A stretch of 64,000 nucleotides of DNA, from NCBI GenBank assembly GCA_036245805.1, contig BTRK01000005.1, positions 42,705,216-42,769,215 on the forward strand. Direction: 5' to 3'. This document shows positions 12,591 to 24,791 of the stretch, piece by piece; position 1 is the stretch's first letter; each line of letters opens with the position of its first letter. Under the pieces are notes generated by a model. The model ran no database searches, was not told the DNA's origin, and was given only the letters and a program-made list of their open reading frames with translations. Source of the DNA: Pristionchus mayeri (taxonomy: Eukaryota > Nematoda > Chromadorea > Rhabditida > Neodiplogasteridae). The translations under genes were made by a program, and so were the position numbers.

Positions 12591-12812
12591 AAATTACCGT
12601 TCTCAATTGGCAATCGTGTTTGAAGTAGTTTTCGTTCTGATGAATTCGCGCATTCACTCAATTTCCAAACCTAATTAATCGGGTTGATTTACAGATGAGA
12701 TACGATAGATCGGCGGTATAATCTACCGCTGTCCTGCGTTGGGTTCTGGTCATTGGAAATTCGGGAGGATCCGTGCAGAGAGGAGCAAGAAGGTGAAGGT
12801 GGGTATAATTAA
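12590..12812 (+). repeat. leader block L, copy 2
   Basis: It is homologous to 6760-7320, ending in GTGAAG followed by GTGGGTATAATTAATTTG at 12,793-12,816. The start codon equivalent is GTG here and ATG in the sister copies, so this first exon has decayed if it was ever coding. Confidence 0.5.
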
Positions 12813-13417
12813 TTTGCATACTTCTATGTGTATTGAGAAAGAATAGGGGATTGTTATTACGGCTTGTGCGATTTTTGTCAAATTATTCATCAACCCGCCA
12901 ATTTATCGTTGCTGTGTTCCTGTATTATCTCAGTTGCAAGGTCAGCCACAATCTCTTCATTGATGCGTAGCGCAAGAAACAATCCATTTCGAACTGTTGT
13001 TGTAGATGTGTGAAAGCAGCAGCGAGACATCAGCAATGTTTCCGGGCTTCAGGAAAACCTGCTGGAATGCGGTGATCTTTGATTTTTGGAAATTGTTTTG
13101 CCGATGTTGCCGAAGGTTCAGTTAATGTAGTGGCACTAACATTAAAATCTGACCGAAAATTTGTTAGTCACAATAGGGTTTTCCGCGATGCCGAAGGGTT
13201 ACTTGAAATGGAGTAGGAGTTGACGTTCAATGTGGTTCAGGGAAGTATTAAGAACAATAAAATAAATATTTCTTCCTGACGACCTGGTAGTTTCTCGCTG
13301 CTGAGTTATGGTATTACCTCAGCTTTGAGGTCATCCTCAATCGTCACTACCTTTTTTTCAAAACTATCATTATCAGCTGCTTTCTTTTTTTGTTTTTTAA
13401 AGCTATTTTAACACTAG

Positions 13418-13714
13418 TAAAGGAGTGCTCCGGGTAATGAATGTTAGGGAATCCCACAACGAAAATTCTGCGCTCTGAATGGGAAACTGTAGCGAATTTA
13501 GCCTGAGAAAGACGCGAGTGTGAAGTACAGCAAGTGAAATATATGAACGAATCAGTCAGGACCATGCGCTATCAATGATCTTTGCGCGTATGTAAATAGC
13601 ATCAGAGGTGTCTGTTGAACTTCGGACAAAGTGATTTCTGATCGCGTTAGTTACCTCTACAATATCTGCACTGTCACAATGGGTGACTGGATATTCCCCG
13701 GAGTACCCCTTTAA
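13418..13714. mobile_element. MITE with TAAAGGAGTGCTCCGGG-type ends
   Basis: Left end TAAAGGAGTGCTCCGGGTA; right end TATTCCCCGGAGTACCCCTTTAA, read as its complement. A related copy at 48,443-48,735 shares the interior GATGTTAGGGAGTCCCAC-type sequence. Non-coding. Confidence 0.7.
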
Positions 13715-14151
13715 ATGATTGTTTTCACGTTTCTATTTTCCATTATATTACAAGTCCTGTAGAAAACCTGAAACTATAAATACAATTAGCAGAAATTATA
13801 TTTTAGGAGATTTTTTCGAAAATTCCTTTTTCGAAGTGGATTTTACGAAATGTCCGTTTTCAAAAAAGGTTTTTCGAAGCGGGATTTTTCAATTTCGTTT
13901 TGCAGAGATGTCTTATCACCCGGCAGGTGAATCCAGCACAAGCCAGCACAGCACAGAGAATTTCGACGAGTGGTATCTTCTTGATTTTTATGTTTTTCAA
14001 ATTACTTTGTGCTATTCGTTGAATAGTAAACTGAATTAACGGCGCTATGGTACTAACAGTAACAATTTAGTATGGAGGGAACATTTGCTGTTTCATAAGG
14101 CGAGTCTGTGCGGCAAAAGAGTTACTTGAGGTGGGACAGAAAAATTATGTA

Positions 14152-15064
14152 TTAGGTTGGCAAGAAAGTTTTGTCGCATTATTCTCGACAAGTTCAGAGC
14201 CCTCGTGTTTGCTTCCTTGTTAATATCAGGAGTCCTGCTTTTTGTGCAATATAGATACATGTTCATATATTATTAGCATATGCTTGGGATTATCCTATGC
14301 TCTCATTCAATCGAGAAAGATGCATTAGTCTGCGCACTGTAGGGAATACAATCGATACTCAAATTTGCTCATAGTACTCTCTGGTCCAACTGCATCCGAT
14401 TCCAAACACAGCCTAGTTTAGACGCATCTGGGTCATTCCTGGTCCCTATTTATGTACAAAATTGGCGCAACGATATCGGTATTTGTGTGTGTTATGTGAC
14501 CTACCCAATCCAAATTCGCCTTCGGAGATTAAAATTGTTGTTGGTCTCACTTACGCTTAGTTTTCCTGTGCGTATTTGCTCTGAGCCTCTCTCCAAAATA
14601 CGGTTAGTAGGGACCCAGCATACGTTATTCAAATACTCGATTTGAATTGTTTTTCCCTTCAAAAGACCCGAATGGGTGATATTTCTTTTATTCCATAGGA
14701 CTCTGTAATCCGCTATGAAGAACCGGAATATTGTTTGGTTTAGCCAGCAGTTGAGTTATTCATCTATTACTCATAGAGTTCCCACGTCTTTGTGCTATCC
14801 AACTAGCACTCGTATTCGGCTATGCACACTTCTCCAGTAGAATTGTGATAGAATTTTATGATGGTGTCGCCATAGATTTCTATTACTTTGCGAAGCTATT
14901 GCAGCTGTCCAACTGGTAGTGCTGCTGCTCTTACTCTGCCTAATTATAGTCTGAATACAAGCTATATAATGCAGATAATAACTAAGATTCAATGATTGCA
15001 AAAATAGATTTTTACTAATTTGTTTAAATTTCAAAAGTGCGACAGAACTTTCTTGCCAACCTGA
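14152..15064. mobile_element. mariner-type non-autonomous element
   Basis: TIRs TTAGGTTGGCAAGAAAGTTT and the complement of AACTTTCTTGCCAACCTGA are flanked by TA on both sides (14,150-14,151 and 15,065-15,066). The 913-bp interior has no long open frame and no DD34D motif. It splits an array block D. Ends of this kind are characteristic of mariner elements. Confidence 0.85.
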
Positions 15065-15966
15065 TACAATCGTTGTCCATGAAAGAAATGTTGCTCAATA
15101 CAGCATTTTATCGCTGCAGCTTGCATGCATTACCTCAGCTCCAAGATCAGTTTCAATGTTCGAAATTCGCCAAGAAAACAAAAATACCATTAGCGCGATA
15201 CACACCTCTCTGCTAATACTACTGCATCTGCGGATGGGAGAAGAGAACAGCGAGGTATTATGCCCTACTGCCATCTCTTCGTCGAACAATCCTGAGAGTA
15301 ACAACTTTTATCATTGCAATTGAAAAATTGCTGAAGGCTCTCCGTTGTCTTGCTAGCAATGCAGTGTATAAATATTAACAAGAAAAGACACGTTCATTGA
15401 AGTAAGAATTTGAAACTTGCTTTGTAACAACCGTGAAAAAGCAAATTCATTGTGTTTCTGAAATATAAATTTCATTTGATCTAATCAATACGGATGGTGC
15501 AATTTGGAAAAAAATCGTGTTCAAGCAGGCAGTTTCTCGCTGCTCAGCTGCAGTATTATCTCAGCTGAACGCTCGCCCTCAATAAATATGACGTATTCAT
15601 TAGAACAAAACAAATCACAGCAAGCCATCTCTCTCTCTCTTTCTGCAGACAACCCCCATCCACTGCAGTAGCCGCCTGCTTCAGCTCCAGTTGCAGCAGA
15701 CGGTGGGAGAAGGCAATTGAGAGACAGCAGCAACGTGCACAATGGCCGGCTTAGTCTGCACCTCTGCAGGGAATGCGGCCAGTGAACGGTGATCTTTGGT
15801 CTTCCGATAATGGCAAGATATCGGTGAGAAATCTCATTCGGCGTGAGGGAAACGCTTTGGTTGTACGGGTGTAATAAAATCTCCGTATTCTAAGCAATCT
15901 TAATCTTCTGCATCTGGCACCTCTTCAGGCAATACGGCGAGTGAATTGTTGCTATTTGATCTTTAA

Positions 15967-16210
15967 AGGAGGAGTAAATGCAAAAGCGCGTTTGGTTGGA
16001 ATATGTTTCACCTAGGGACGTACTCTCTCCAAGTCGCGTGCTATCTCGCCCCTTCCCTGAGCTTTCCCTGATCTGGCTCCCAGCCAACTAGCAATAACTC
16101 TGTTCAGAATTGAGGTATCAATGTGAACATTTCGGAGCTTCTTATCGTTATGGAGCTCTAGGCAGTGCACATGATAGCTTCAAAAATTGAACTTTGAGTT
16201 TACTCCTCCT
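15967..16210 (-). mobile_element. TTAA-target MITE, copy 1
   Basis: TIR AGGAGGAGTAAA at both ends, between exact TTAA duplications (15,963-15,966 and 16,211-16,214). Length is 244 bp. A 41-residue open stretch starting MAGSQIRESSGKGRD is just the reading of this MITE and recurs with every copy. A TTAA target is the piggyBac rule, but the TIR does not match piggyBac ends I know. Confidence 0.85.
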
Positions 16211-16342
16211 TTAAGAATTGCGATTTTTGAATCATTTAACAATTTTACTAGTGGCTGGAATTTCCATTAAAATGAATATATCAGTTGAAATTGTTCGGAA
16301 CATTATTCGTTCCAATAGGCGATTCTGTAAGGAAGTATTTAA

Positions 16343-17155
16343 CCCCGGCGCGACGCGCCGGGGCAATTTTGGCCGGGAAACGAGAAATTCCCACAGTCAG
16401 AAAGGTTCCTGAGAGGGTAGGGTATCGAGTACCGTTCAAACTCAAATCCAAGTATCCATCTTTTGGGGATCTTCTGCCGGAACATAAGTGATGCTAAATC
16501 CGAAATTTCAAGTCTCTAGCATAATCGGAAGTGCCTCAGGCTGATTCCAGTTTTTTGTCGGTTTCTTGGTAACCCGGATTTTTGAGTTGGAGGCGCGAGC
16601 ATCGTAGAGAGACGTGCTATAGCTCATTCGATAGAGCGTAGTAGGTTGCCTGCCTAAACTCTTTTCAGATTTGTAAAATTCCATCTGCAAAGGTTCGAAA
16701 AACAACTCCAAAGTTCGAAATTTTGACCGCTTTTTGAGTTCAGTTCGCTTTTTGAGTTTTGAGTTCGCTTTTTGAGTTCCGCGCGAATTTATCCCTCTGC
16801 CTCCTCCTCGTATCTCCCTTCCCGCGCCTCCCCCTCAGGTCAGGTCACAGGTCGTGAACGAGGCGAGTCGTCTCAAGTTGTCAACAATCTCTGGAAACGA
16901 TATACAAAGTTGAAGTTATCACAAAAGAAGTTCCATATTTGGAATCAGGATGCCAAATTACCCATGGCTATATGGTTTGTTGGGAACTTACACTTTCGTG
17001 TCGAAAGCTTCCGACATGAGATACTTTACATTAACCTACAGGTAGAATATCTAATGTGGCGATATAACCATTTTTGAAAATGACTACCGACAACAACCAG
17101 GTCTTGAAGACGACAAAACAAATCAATCGCTCCGCGCCAATAAAAGTCCCGAGAT
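16343..17155. other. unclassified insertion in the array
   Basis: It begins with the short palindrome GGCGCGACGCGCC and contains a tRNA-A-box-like TAGCTCATTCGATAGAGCGT near 16,620. No B box is well placed and no coding frame has relatives in the window. It is probably a transposon or SINE remnant. Confidence 0.35.
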
Positions 17156-17529
17156 TCACCTTCCGTGGGAAGGTGGCGTATCCTGTCTTTGCAAGCAAAG
17201 TCAACAGCTGAGTGAATTTTGGCAAAAATCAGTTCAATAAAAGGAGTGAGATCATACTACATCAATCAGTTCAATAAAAGTCCTGGGATCAACAGCCAAA
17301 ATTCGCGCTATTTTTTAAAACAATTTTACAATCCACACTTTGCCAGATCTGGAAACTTCTCCACTCGATAAATATAGCGCGAATTGTGGCTGTTGATCCC
17401 AGGACTTTTATTGAACTGATTGATGTAGTATGATCTCACTCCTTTTATTGAACTGATTTTTGCCAAAATTCACTCAGCTGTTGACTTTGCTTGCAAAGAC
17501 AGGATACGCCACCTTCCCACGGAAGGTGG
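17156..17529. mobile_element. near-perfect hairpin element
   Basis: Arms 17,156-17,313 and about 17,371-17,529 are almost exact reverse complements with a loop of about 57 bp. Both ends carry CCTTCC/GGAAGG-rich sequence. It looks young. Transcribed through, it would fold into a stem of roughly 155 bp. Confidence 0.85.
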
Positions 17530-17922
17530 ATATTACTTCACCTATGCTTTTGGAAAATTTCCAATCGGAAGAGAACTTGTTTCAAATATTTGTTCACATA
17601 AATCGTGCAGTTTCTCGATTCTAAATCTGTGCATTACCTCTACCACAAGATCTTCCTCGATATGTGCGTCCTAGCAGGGTCTCAAAAAGCATAACAAGCC
17701 TGAAGAATCTCTCTATTTGCGCCCAGCATTCATCCTCGGAGGACTCCCATTCTTCAGCTACTGCAACTACTGCATATACAGATGGGTGAAGACAGCGAGA
17801 CAGCAGCAACGCGCCCAACTGCCGGCGCAGCCAGCACTTCTGCAAACAATGCTGTGGGTGCATTGCATGTAGACCTTTTGATTTTGTCTCTTCGTTTAGA
17901 ACTTCTACGAAAACGTGTTTAA

Positions 17923-18166
17923 AGGAGGAGTAAACTCAAAATTCAATTTTTGAAGCTATCATGTGCACTGCCTAGAGCTCCATAACGATAAGAAGCTCCG
18001 AAATGTTCACATTGATACCTCAATTCTGAACAGAGTTATTGCTAGTTGGCTGGGAGCCAGATCAGGGAAAGCTCAGGGAAGGGGCGAGATAGCACGCGAC
18101 TTGGAGAGAGTACGTCCCTAGGTGAAACATATTCCAACCAAACGCGCTTTTGCATTTACTCCTCCT
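17923..18166 (+). mobile_element. TTAA-target MITE, copy 2
   Basis: Same element and same 244-bp length as 15,967-16,210 but in the opposite orientation, between TTAA at 17,919-17,922 and 18,167-18,170. It is inserted into array block D. Confidence 0.85.
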
Positions 18167-18289
18167 TTAATGTGCTGGCAATAACAGATATAATTGACCG
18201 AGACGTGTTGAGGTATGTGACTTTGTGTTACGTAAGAGTTGCTTGAAATGTGATAGGAGATGGGCTACAGTTCGATAACAGGTGAAAAC

Positions 18290-20144
18290 CAGAGAATACC
18301 CTCGCTCTCTTCATTACTCATACTTTCTTGTCTTGTCTGACTGACGAGACATCATGCGGAAACAAGATACGCACACAGCAATTCGTCCTTACATGTCAAG
18401 TCAGCGAACTAGAATGGCCTGCTGGATGACCATTGCCACGCGCGTGGCTTCCAAAAAGATCTCAATAAGATCCTCCACAAGGCACTACAGGTACGATGGG
18501 ATACGGTAGAGGGGATCTGACATTCCGAGGTCTGGATTTGAATATTAAAAATTTTATCGGGAGGTGTGTGGAGAAAATCACTGAGGACGCTTTCGCTTGG
18601 CTGATATCATACTTGTGAAACCGATATTTGCCAAGTGTCATCTAGCGGCGTTATGCCCAAGATTTCGGTTAAACTCTTATCATTATCATTAGAATTTTCC
18701 TCGTGCCTTCTAGGGTTGCCTTCTAGGGTGGCAGTAAAAGACGAGATTTCGAGCTCACTACCATTCTCCATACGAGAATTGGAAAATACGGCGACGAGGA
18801 GGGGGGAGTTCTACTGACTCGATATGTAGTCTCGATTCTTCAAGCATAGATTCCTCTCACTTTCGGCGCTTTCTCGCCAGTGAGAAATTGATGCTTTTAC
18901 AAGACTAGACGTACTTCTCTCATAATTATTACAGGAATTTTTGCTGGTTATGTCCCTCGCATGAAACCGGGATTTATCTAGTCTTCGCTAACGAGCCACC
19001 ACTTGTTAGATGAAACTCAAACAATGAACATGAACTATTCGTCACGCGACCTCTTCAATTCCATGCTCTCTTGTTCCTGTGATGAGTGTATCGTGCAAAA
19101 TTGTTCTCAATTTTGTTGATAGTCGTTCATCAAGGAGATAATTGTAAAGAGAATCCTAGCACTTCTTAAATCCTCCCAGTGAAACCGAGATCTGATGTGC
19201 TCAGTATGGGAATTCCGTCCATCTCTTCCAAACTAAACTAATCTGAATGTTTTAATAGTTACATACAAGCTCACGAGCAGTTTTCTTTGTGAAATTGCAC
19301 ACCAAAGAACCCGGGAACTGATTGGGCACTGGCTGGATGAAACCGGAGAGGAGGGGGTGGTAACAAAGCATGGGTAGGAGTTCGAAAGCGATAGGGTCTT
19401 GAAGTAGTCTTCAGTTTCGCCCAATTATGGACTTAATTACTCATACTCTCTTGTTTTGTCGGACCGGCTAGAGATGGTACAGAATGAAACATGTCAGCCA
19501 ATACTCGTCTTTGCAGGTATAGTCAAACACAGATGGCCTACTGGATGATGACTGCCACGCGTGTGAGTTCCTGCAGGATCTCAAGAAGATCCTCCACAAG
19601 GAACTCCAGATACGCTAGGATGCGGTAGAGGGGATCTGACATTCCGAAGTGTGAATTTGAAGTTGAAAATATTTGAGGAAGTTGGAAATTATCACTAACT
19701 GCGCTTTCGCTTGTCTGATATCTTACCAGTGAAACCGATATTTGCCAAGCGTCCTCTAGCATCATTTTTGCCCATGATTTCGATGAAGCTCAAACTATCG
19801 TTGCAATTCGCCTCGTCACTTCAAGGGTTGGCAATACGAGACTGTGTAGAGAGCATTACGTATCTACCTCCTTAAAATTTGTAGGTCACAACTCCGCACA
19901 ACATGCAAATTTCACAAAATGAAGTGGAAATACGTTACCCTCGTCCTCACAATGAATAGTCCGACTAGTTTCAGCGAAATACGATAACAAAAATTTTTAA
20001 TTGTCGCAACGGTTCCTGCAATCTTACAGGAGATCCGTGCTAAATATTGTTGATTGTCAACCTTCATTCAGGAGATAATTGTAACGAGCATCCTCGCACG
20101 TCTTAAATCCTGCCAGTGAAACCGAGATCTGTTCGGTGCTCACC
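18290..20144 (+). repeat. family II gene-like repeat, two units
   Basis: Exon-like segments near 18,396-18,500 and 19,528-19,640 read, in one frame, as variants of GLLDDDCHA..F..DLKKILHKxLQ. The second follows a TCTTTGCAG acceptor, and GTACG lies at the 3' side of the first. Another segment (19,028 on) reads MNMNYSSRDLFNSM. Later copies are at 42.3, 43.1, 46.7 and 54.3-55.5 kb. One copy has an in-frame stop, so these are probably pseudogene fragments. The motif AGTGAAACCGATATTTG recurs in each. Confidence 0.6.
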
Positions 20145-20789
20145 AGGGATGGGCATACCCATATTACGAGATTGAGGTATGAGCTATATACCATTCGAAT
20201 CAGCATAAAAAGTTAGTCCGAAATCTTTCTTGGTACCCTGCTAATATTGTATCTGGCGACCGACAGGGACGGTCGGAGATTTAGCTATTTTTTTGCGTGT
20301 CGCGGCGCAGAGGGGTGTGAGGGTTCTAAGGGCTCCCTCCCACATTGTCCCATGGTGTAGTGCCTAGCGTGATAGACTAACTCCTTTCAAATTTTGGGAG
20401 ACCAGTTCGATCCCTTCCCGGTGCAGATCTGTTGCTCGATTTTTTTGTACTTTATTCACGAATAACAGTATTGGGAAACAACGTAACGGTAAATTTAGTT
20501 AACATCAATAGTTAGCATCTGTGGAAAGCCACAAAGAAGCAGTGGGTAACTTTTACAACAATATGAGCACATAATGAATACAACGCAACGTAGAACTGAC
20601 TGATACTCCGAAATCACATACAGATATGCTCAAAAACGCAAAAAAATAGCTAAATCTCCGACCGTCCCTGTCGGTCGCCAGATACAATATTAGCAGGGTA
20701 CCAAGAATGATTTCGGACTAACTTTTTATGCTGATTCGAATGATATATAGCTCATACCTCAATCTCGTAATATGGGTATCCCCATCCCT
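20145..20789. mobile_element. foldback element carrying a tRNA-like core
   Basis: Arms of about 150 bp (20,145-20,296 and 20,638-20,789) start AGGGATGGGCATACCCAT and end with its near-complement. The loop holds a tRNA-like segment at about 20,349-20,428 (A-box-like TGGTGTAGTGCC, B box CCAGTTCGATCCC), probably a SINE head captured between the arms. Confidence 0.8.
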
Positions 20790-20924
20790 TGTCAGTAAGG
20801 AAATTCCTTCCAAATTTTTGTACTTGAATTAATCTGGATGTAGCTAGGTATCGATTAGTAAAAATGACTGATGATGAACGGATAGCACGAAAGTCTCATG
20901 TCGATAAAGAATACGACTTTAGAA

Positions 20925-21380
20925 GAACACAAGCAGTATTCCAGATGTAAGGCCACCCACAATGTGTCGTGAACCGCCGAAGTATAGCAAATGCATATAA
21001 ATCCTACATCTCTTTCTGTTCCCAACCTTCATGCCCTGCAGTAGTGCTTGCTGTAATTGATGCAGTTGCTGATTGGAGAAAGGAACTGCGAGACAGCATT
21101 AACGTTTCCAACAGCAAGCGCATCAAGTCAAGCAATACTGCGGGTGATTTTTAAATCGTTGATATTTTGAAAAAGCCGAGTGCTCGAATCTTGGTGTACC
21201 GATGGGTACGGTTTATGTTGGAAAACATTCTGAGGTGACGTTGAGATCGTCGCCTTTGCTTCGCAAGGCGACATCGAAGCCGATGATTGTCATAATGCGC
21301 TTGTTTGTCGACTACTACAGTGTAGGATTTGATGTTTGATCTTTGTAGTCTGTAATTTGATCGAGTTGGAATATTTGGAT
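20925..21380 (+). repeat. array cassette plus terminal block T2
   Basis: A partial block A (20,925-20,965) and block C (21,005-21,150) are followed by a T2 block near 21,255-21,330. T2 contains AAGGCGACATCGAAGCCGAT and GTCGACTACTACAGTGTAGG. In the best copy (29,241-29,310) T2 reads GDIEADEGDEIVDYFS. It looks like a terminal exon of the array gene. Confidence 0.55.
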
Positions 21381-21544
21381 ATTGGTTGAGGTATGATCAC
21401 ATGAAGGAATGTTAAAAAAGAAAAAAAACCGCCCGGAAAACGAGAGAAGCTCGAGGTGCACCGGGAATATTACTTGACTTGATAAATTTGAGGTCCACCA
21501 ATACGATTTTGGATCACATCTACTATATCTAATATTTAAACTCT

Positions 21545-21745
21545 TGTTGAATGGCTAGGATGGCGTGGTACGTGACATGGCATTCAATGATTATCAAGAA
21601 GAGGGTGGGGTGACAATAACCGGGTCGATGATTACTAATCTTCGAATGCGATGGTTGTCAGGAGTGAGGGTGGATTGGTCGAGCACGACCGGGACGAGTT
21701 ATTGCAGTAATGAAAGGAGGAAGAAGATGAAAGTGGGTATCATTA
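21545..21745 (+). repeat. block M plus leader-like ATG-AAA donor
   Basis: Block M (GGTACGTGACATGGCATTCAATG) recurs at about 30,330, 42,180 and 43,790. It ends in ATGAAA (21,727-21,732) followed by GTGGGTATCATTATG, parallel to the ATGAAG-GTGAGTATAATT of the 7.3 kb leader. It marks the start of a new run of cassettes. Confidence 0.5.
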
Positions 21746-21906
21746 TGATTTGCATGTAGTCAATTGGTAAATATATTTTTTTAATGTGCATAAACCCGTC
21801 ATTTTCTCGATACTGAATTGCTTTATTATTTCAACTGTTTCACAAGTGTTGTTAGTGTTGTCATGAAACAGGAAAAAAAACATAACAAGATCATTTCTCT
21901 CTGCAG

Positions 21907-22011
21907 TCAGTCCTCATTCTTCGGAACATTCCCTCCCTGCTGCACCTGCAGAAGAGAGAAGGCACGAGCAAGACTGCAGAAACGTGTCCAACAACATCAT
22001 CAGGTGATGAT
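21907..22011 (+). other. exon-like block C module, 105 nt
   Basis: CTCTCTGCAG precedes it and GTGAGTAAG follows. The 105-nt segment is open in frame 1 (starts SVLILRNIPSLLHLQ, ends TCPTTSSGDD). Its length is a multiple of three, so it could be included or skipped without a frame change. It is one of three such modules I can read cleanly. There is no direct evidence of splicing. Confidence 0.4.
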
Positions 22012-22505
22012 GTGAGTAAGATTTTCATTAACATTTGAAAATAGATGTGGACGCTCTGTTGTATAGTCGTGGTCAACACTTACTGGTAATAATGGTCTAA
22101 TTCGGAAGGAATCAGTGGGACTCAGTGAACGGAAAAGTCCTTGATAAAAGATTTGATTTGAGCTGCAATGAGACGCTCATCATATCTACGAAATCATATC
22201 TGCAGTTTATTCGTATCTACCATATTGTTTCTTGCTATCGAGTTGCTGTATCATCTCAGCTTCGAGGTCACTCTCAATCAGTAGATGGTGTCTTATTACA
22301 AGCAAAATAAAACATCAAGTCATGTGCATCTGTCTCTGCAGTGAATACTGGTTCTTCGTACCAGTCGTCTGCTGAACTTGCAGATGGGAGAAGGTAGAAG
22401 AGAGCCATCATCAACGTGTCCAAAGGAGGGCGCTTCGTTAAGCCATGCTGCGAGTAAGAAAATTATTCATTAATATATGAAAATGACTGTGGGATATGAT
22501 GAAAC

Positions 22506-22909
22506 GGGGGGGGGGGGGGGGGGGCGGACAAAACGTAATCGGAGTATTTCTCGCTGGGTCTTGACCAAACAACTTGGGAGTGCCACACCCAATCAATACT
22601 ATAGTATCACCGTCAAATACCGTAACCAGTTCCTTGGGTCACATATTTTTTTATAATTCCCAAACCAATTTTAAAATGATTCTACATAGTCCGGGATACT
22701 GTTAGCAATGGTAAAATCGTCGTGAGATCGATTGCAGAATTATAGAAAAATATGTGACCCAAGGAACTAAATCTGACCCAAGGAACTGGTTACGGTACTT
22801 CATGGTAGTACTGTATTGATTGGGTGCGGCACTCCCAAGTTGTTTGGACGACTCCAAAGTGAGATATACTCCGTTTACGTTTTATCCGTTTACGTTTTGT
22901 CCGCCCCCC
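22506..22909. mobile_element. TIR element with G-tract end, 8-bp TSD
   Basis: The direct duplication GATGAAAC (22,498-22,505 and 22,910-22,917) brackets a 404-bp element. Its ends are a G run followed by CGGACAAAACGTAA, and the complement GTTTTGTCCGCCCCCC. The left G run is 19 long (22,506-22,524) and the right C run is 6. The interior is itself a foldback around TGACCCAAGGAACTGG. Confidence 0.85.
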
Positions 22910-24330
22910 GATGAAACGTTTTTCGAGTAGTGATAATAACGTTTTAAATTTGCACTGGTAAACTAGTTGTTTCAGTACGAGATTTTTTTTGGAAAAGTTA
23001 CTTTATGTAGGATTGGAGATGAGTTGCAATGCAGAATCGGCTACCATGGAAATGTAAATATTTGTTTTGTTCATCAACTGGTCAATTTTCACGCTTCTCT
23101 GCATTGGTATTAGCTCAACCGCAATCACACTCCCAATGGTTGTTTGTAAGGCGTACAAAAATATATGTATAAATCTTCACCCAGTCAAAATAGTCCGCAG
23201 TAGTCCTCTGCTGCAATTGTAGACGGATAAAGCGGTTTCGGAACCGTCATTTTCCCGCTCCACCTTGGCGGTATTAGCACAGTGACAAGATTGCCCACAG
23301 TATCACTTTGGCCGTAGACACAAAACAGGTAAATATGATCCCTTCATCTCTCTCTGCAGCCAGCCCTCATTCATCGCAGCAATTGCTTCACCTGCAGTTG
23401 GGAGAAAGCAGCAGCAACATGTGCAACAACAGACGCAGCCAGCACCTGGTCGAAGAATGTAGCGGGTGAGCGGTGATTTGTGATATACTCTTAAAAGTTT
23501 TTTTTCGGAATGTGATGGAAACGGAGCTATTGTGTTTGCAAGGTCAGTTTAAATTGACCGAGACGTTAGCTGATGCAGTAGGCGATTCCGTGTTGCTGAC
23601 AATGTTCAATATTGAGTCGTTGAGTCAGAAAACGTTTCAATGTGGAGTCGTTGAAGGAGAAAATCAAAATATTTCTTCCTGGCTACCAGGCAGTTTCTCA
23701 CTATTGCGTTGAAGGATTTTTTCAACTATTTTGAAATTATCAATGGTTGGCCGCACTTCGGAGAGTAAAATAACACGAATCATGATTCTTCTGCAGCATC
23801 CTCCGCAGTGCTATTCTGCAGCAACTGCAGCGCCTGCTAGCATCTATTTAGCCAATGCGACGGGAAATTTGTTGATCTTTGATCTTTAAGAATTGTTATT
23901 GTTGAATAATTTCAAACAATTGTACTAGTAGCTGGAATATGAATGAAATGGATAATATCAGTTTCAATTGGCTGGAACATTATACGTTCTACTGGGAGAT
24001 TCTCGGTCCCGGAACTGTCACTTGAGATGAGCTGAGCGTCACTATGTTACGTGAGAAATAATGTGCGCGGGTCAGGAAATGTGGTGCAATTTAGAATTGC
24101 TGTAGATGAAAAATATTTTCGCATCAACCGTCAGTTTCTCGCTGCATCTTGGCGGTATTAGCACAGCGGCGAGGTTGCCCACAATATAACTTTTTATGTC
24201 GGCATAAAAATATGAATCGTCAAGCAATGTTGCGGATGTGTTTGGACTTTGGATAATGCAAAGGGCTTTTCATTTAATCGTCTAGGAGAACTGTGCTGCA
24301 CAGTGTGTCAGACGGGGGAGAAATGTTCAT

Positions 24331-24783
24331 TAGGGTTGACGAAACGAACACGAACAACGAACAATTCGTATCGAATAACAAATTTCAATATATTGCGCAA
24401 TCTCTGGGATTCAAATTACTTTCGATGCGCAATGAGAGTCGAACAAAGGAGTCTTCGAATTGAGTTCGAATCAATCTCATTGTTCGAATTGATGGGGAAG
24501 GTATTGGTTTGAAAATCGAATGTGGATTTATTTCCATTATGTTTCATGGGGGAAATATAGCCTCGGGGTCCTTTTTGCCTTTACTCTTTTAGATTCAGAT
24601 ATGTTTCAATATAACTCAACGAATTTAGGTGAAAGAGACCCTAATTTGCATTCATTGCGGAATGAGAGTCGATCGAGGGGGATTTCGAATCACTGTTCGT
24701 ATCATTCCGCACGTAGTATGCGCAATCAGAGTCATTCTACGTGCGATTCGAATAGCTTTTCGATGTTCGTTGTGTCAACCCTA
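24331..24783. mobile_element. hAT-type MITE, exact 8-bp TSD
   Basis: TIRs TAGGGTTGACGAAACGAACA / GTTGTGTCAACCCTA lie between ATGTTCAT duplications (24,323-24,330 and 24,784-24,791). Length is 453 bp. The interior has direct repeats of GCAATGAGAGTCGA. Open frames here are incidental. Confidence 0.85.
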
Positions 24784-24791
24784 ATGTTCAT

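Larger units (their letters stand above)
12885..18290 (+). repeat. cassette array, segment 3
   Basis: Block A is near 12,888, 13,282, 15,095, 15,527 and 17,608. Block C is near 13,010, 13,915 (partial), 15,205, 15,640, 15,890 (partial) and 17,735. Insertions between and inside blocks are a 0.3 kb MITE, a mariner-type MITE, two TTAA-target MITEs, a foldback and an unclassified stretch (16,343-17,155). Cassette sequence resumes on the other side of most of these insertions. Confidence 0.8.

Noticed and set aside
15890..18246. Repeated open frames beginning MAGSQIRESSG
   Set aside because: They coincide exactly with copies of the TTAA-target MITE, including its TIR, in either orientation. They are transposon sequence, not a protein family.
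20349..20428. tRNA gene inside a foldback
   Set aside because: Spacing and B box are tRNA-like, but the stems do not pair well and it sits in a transposon loop.
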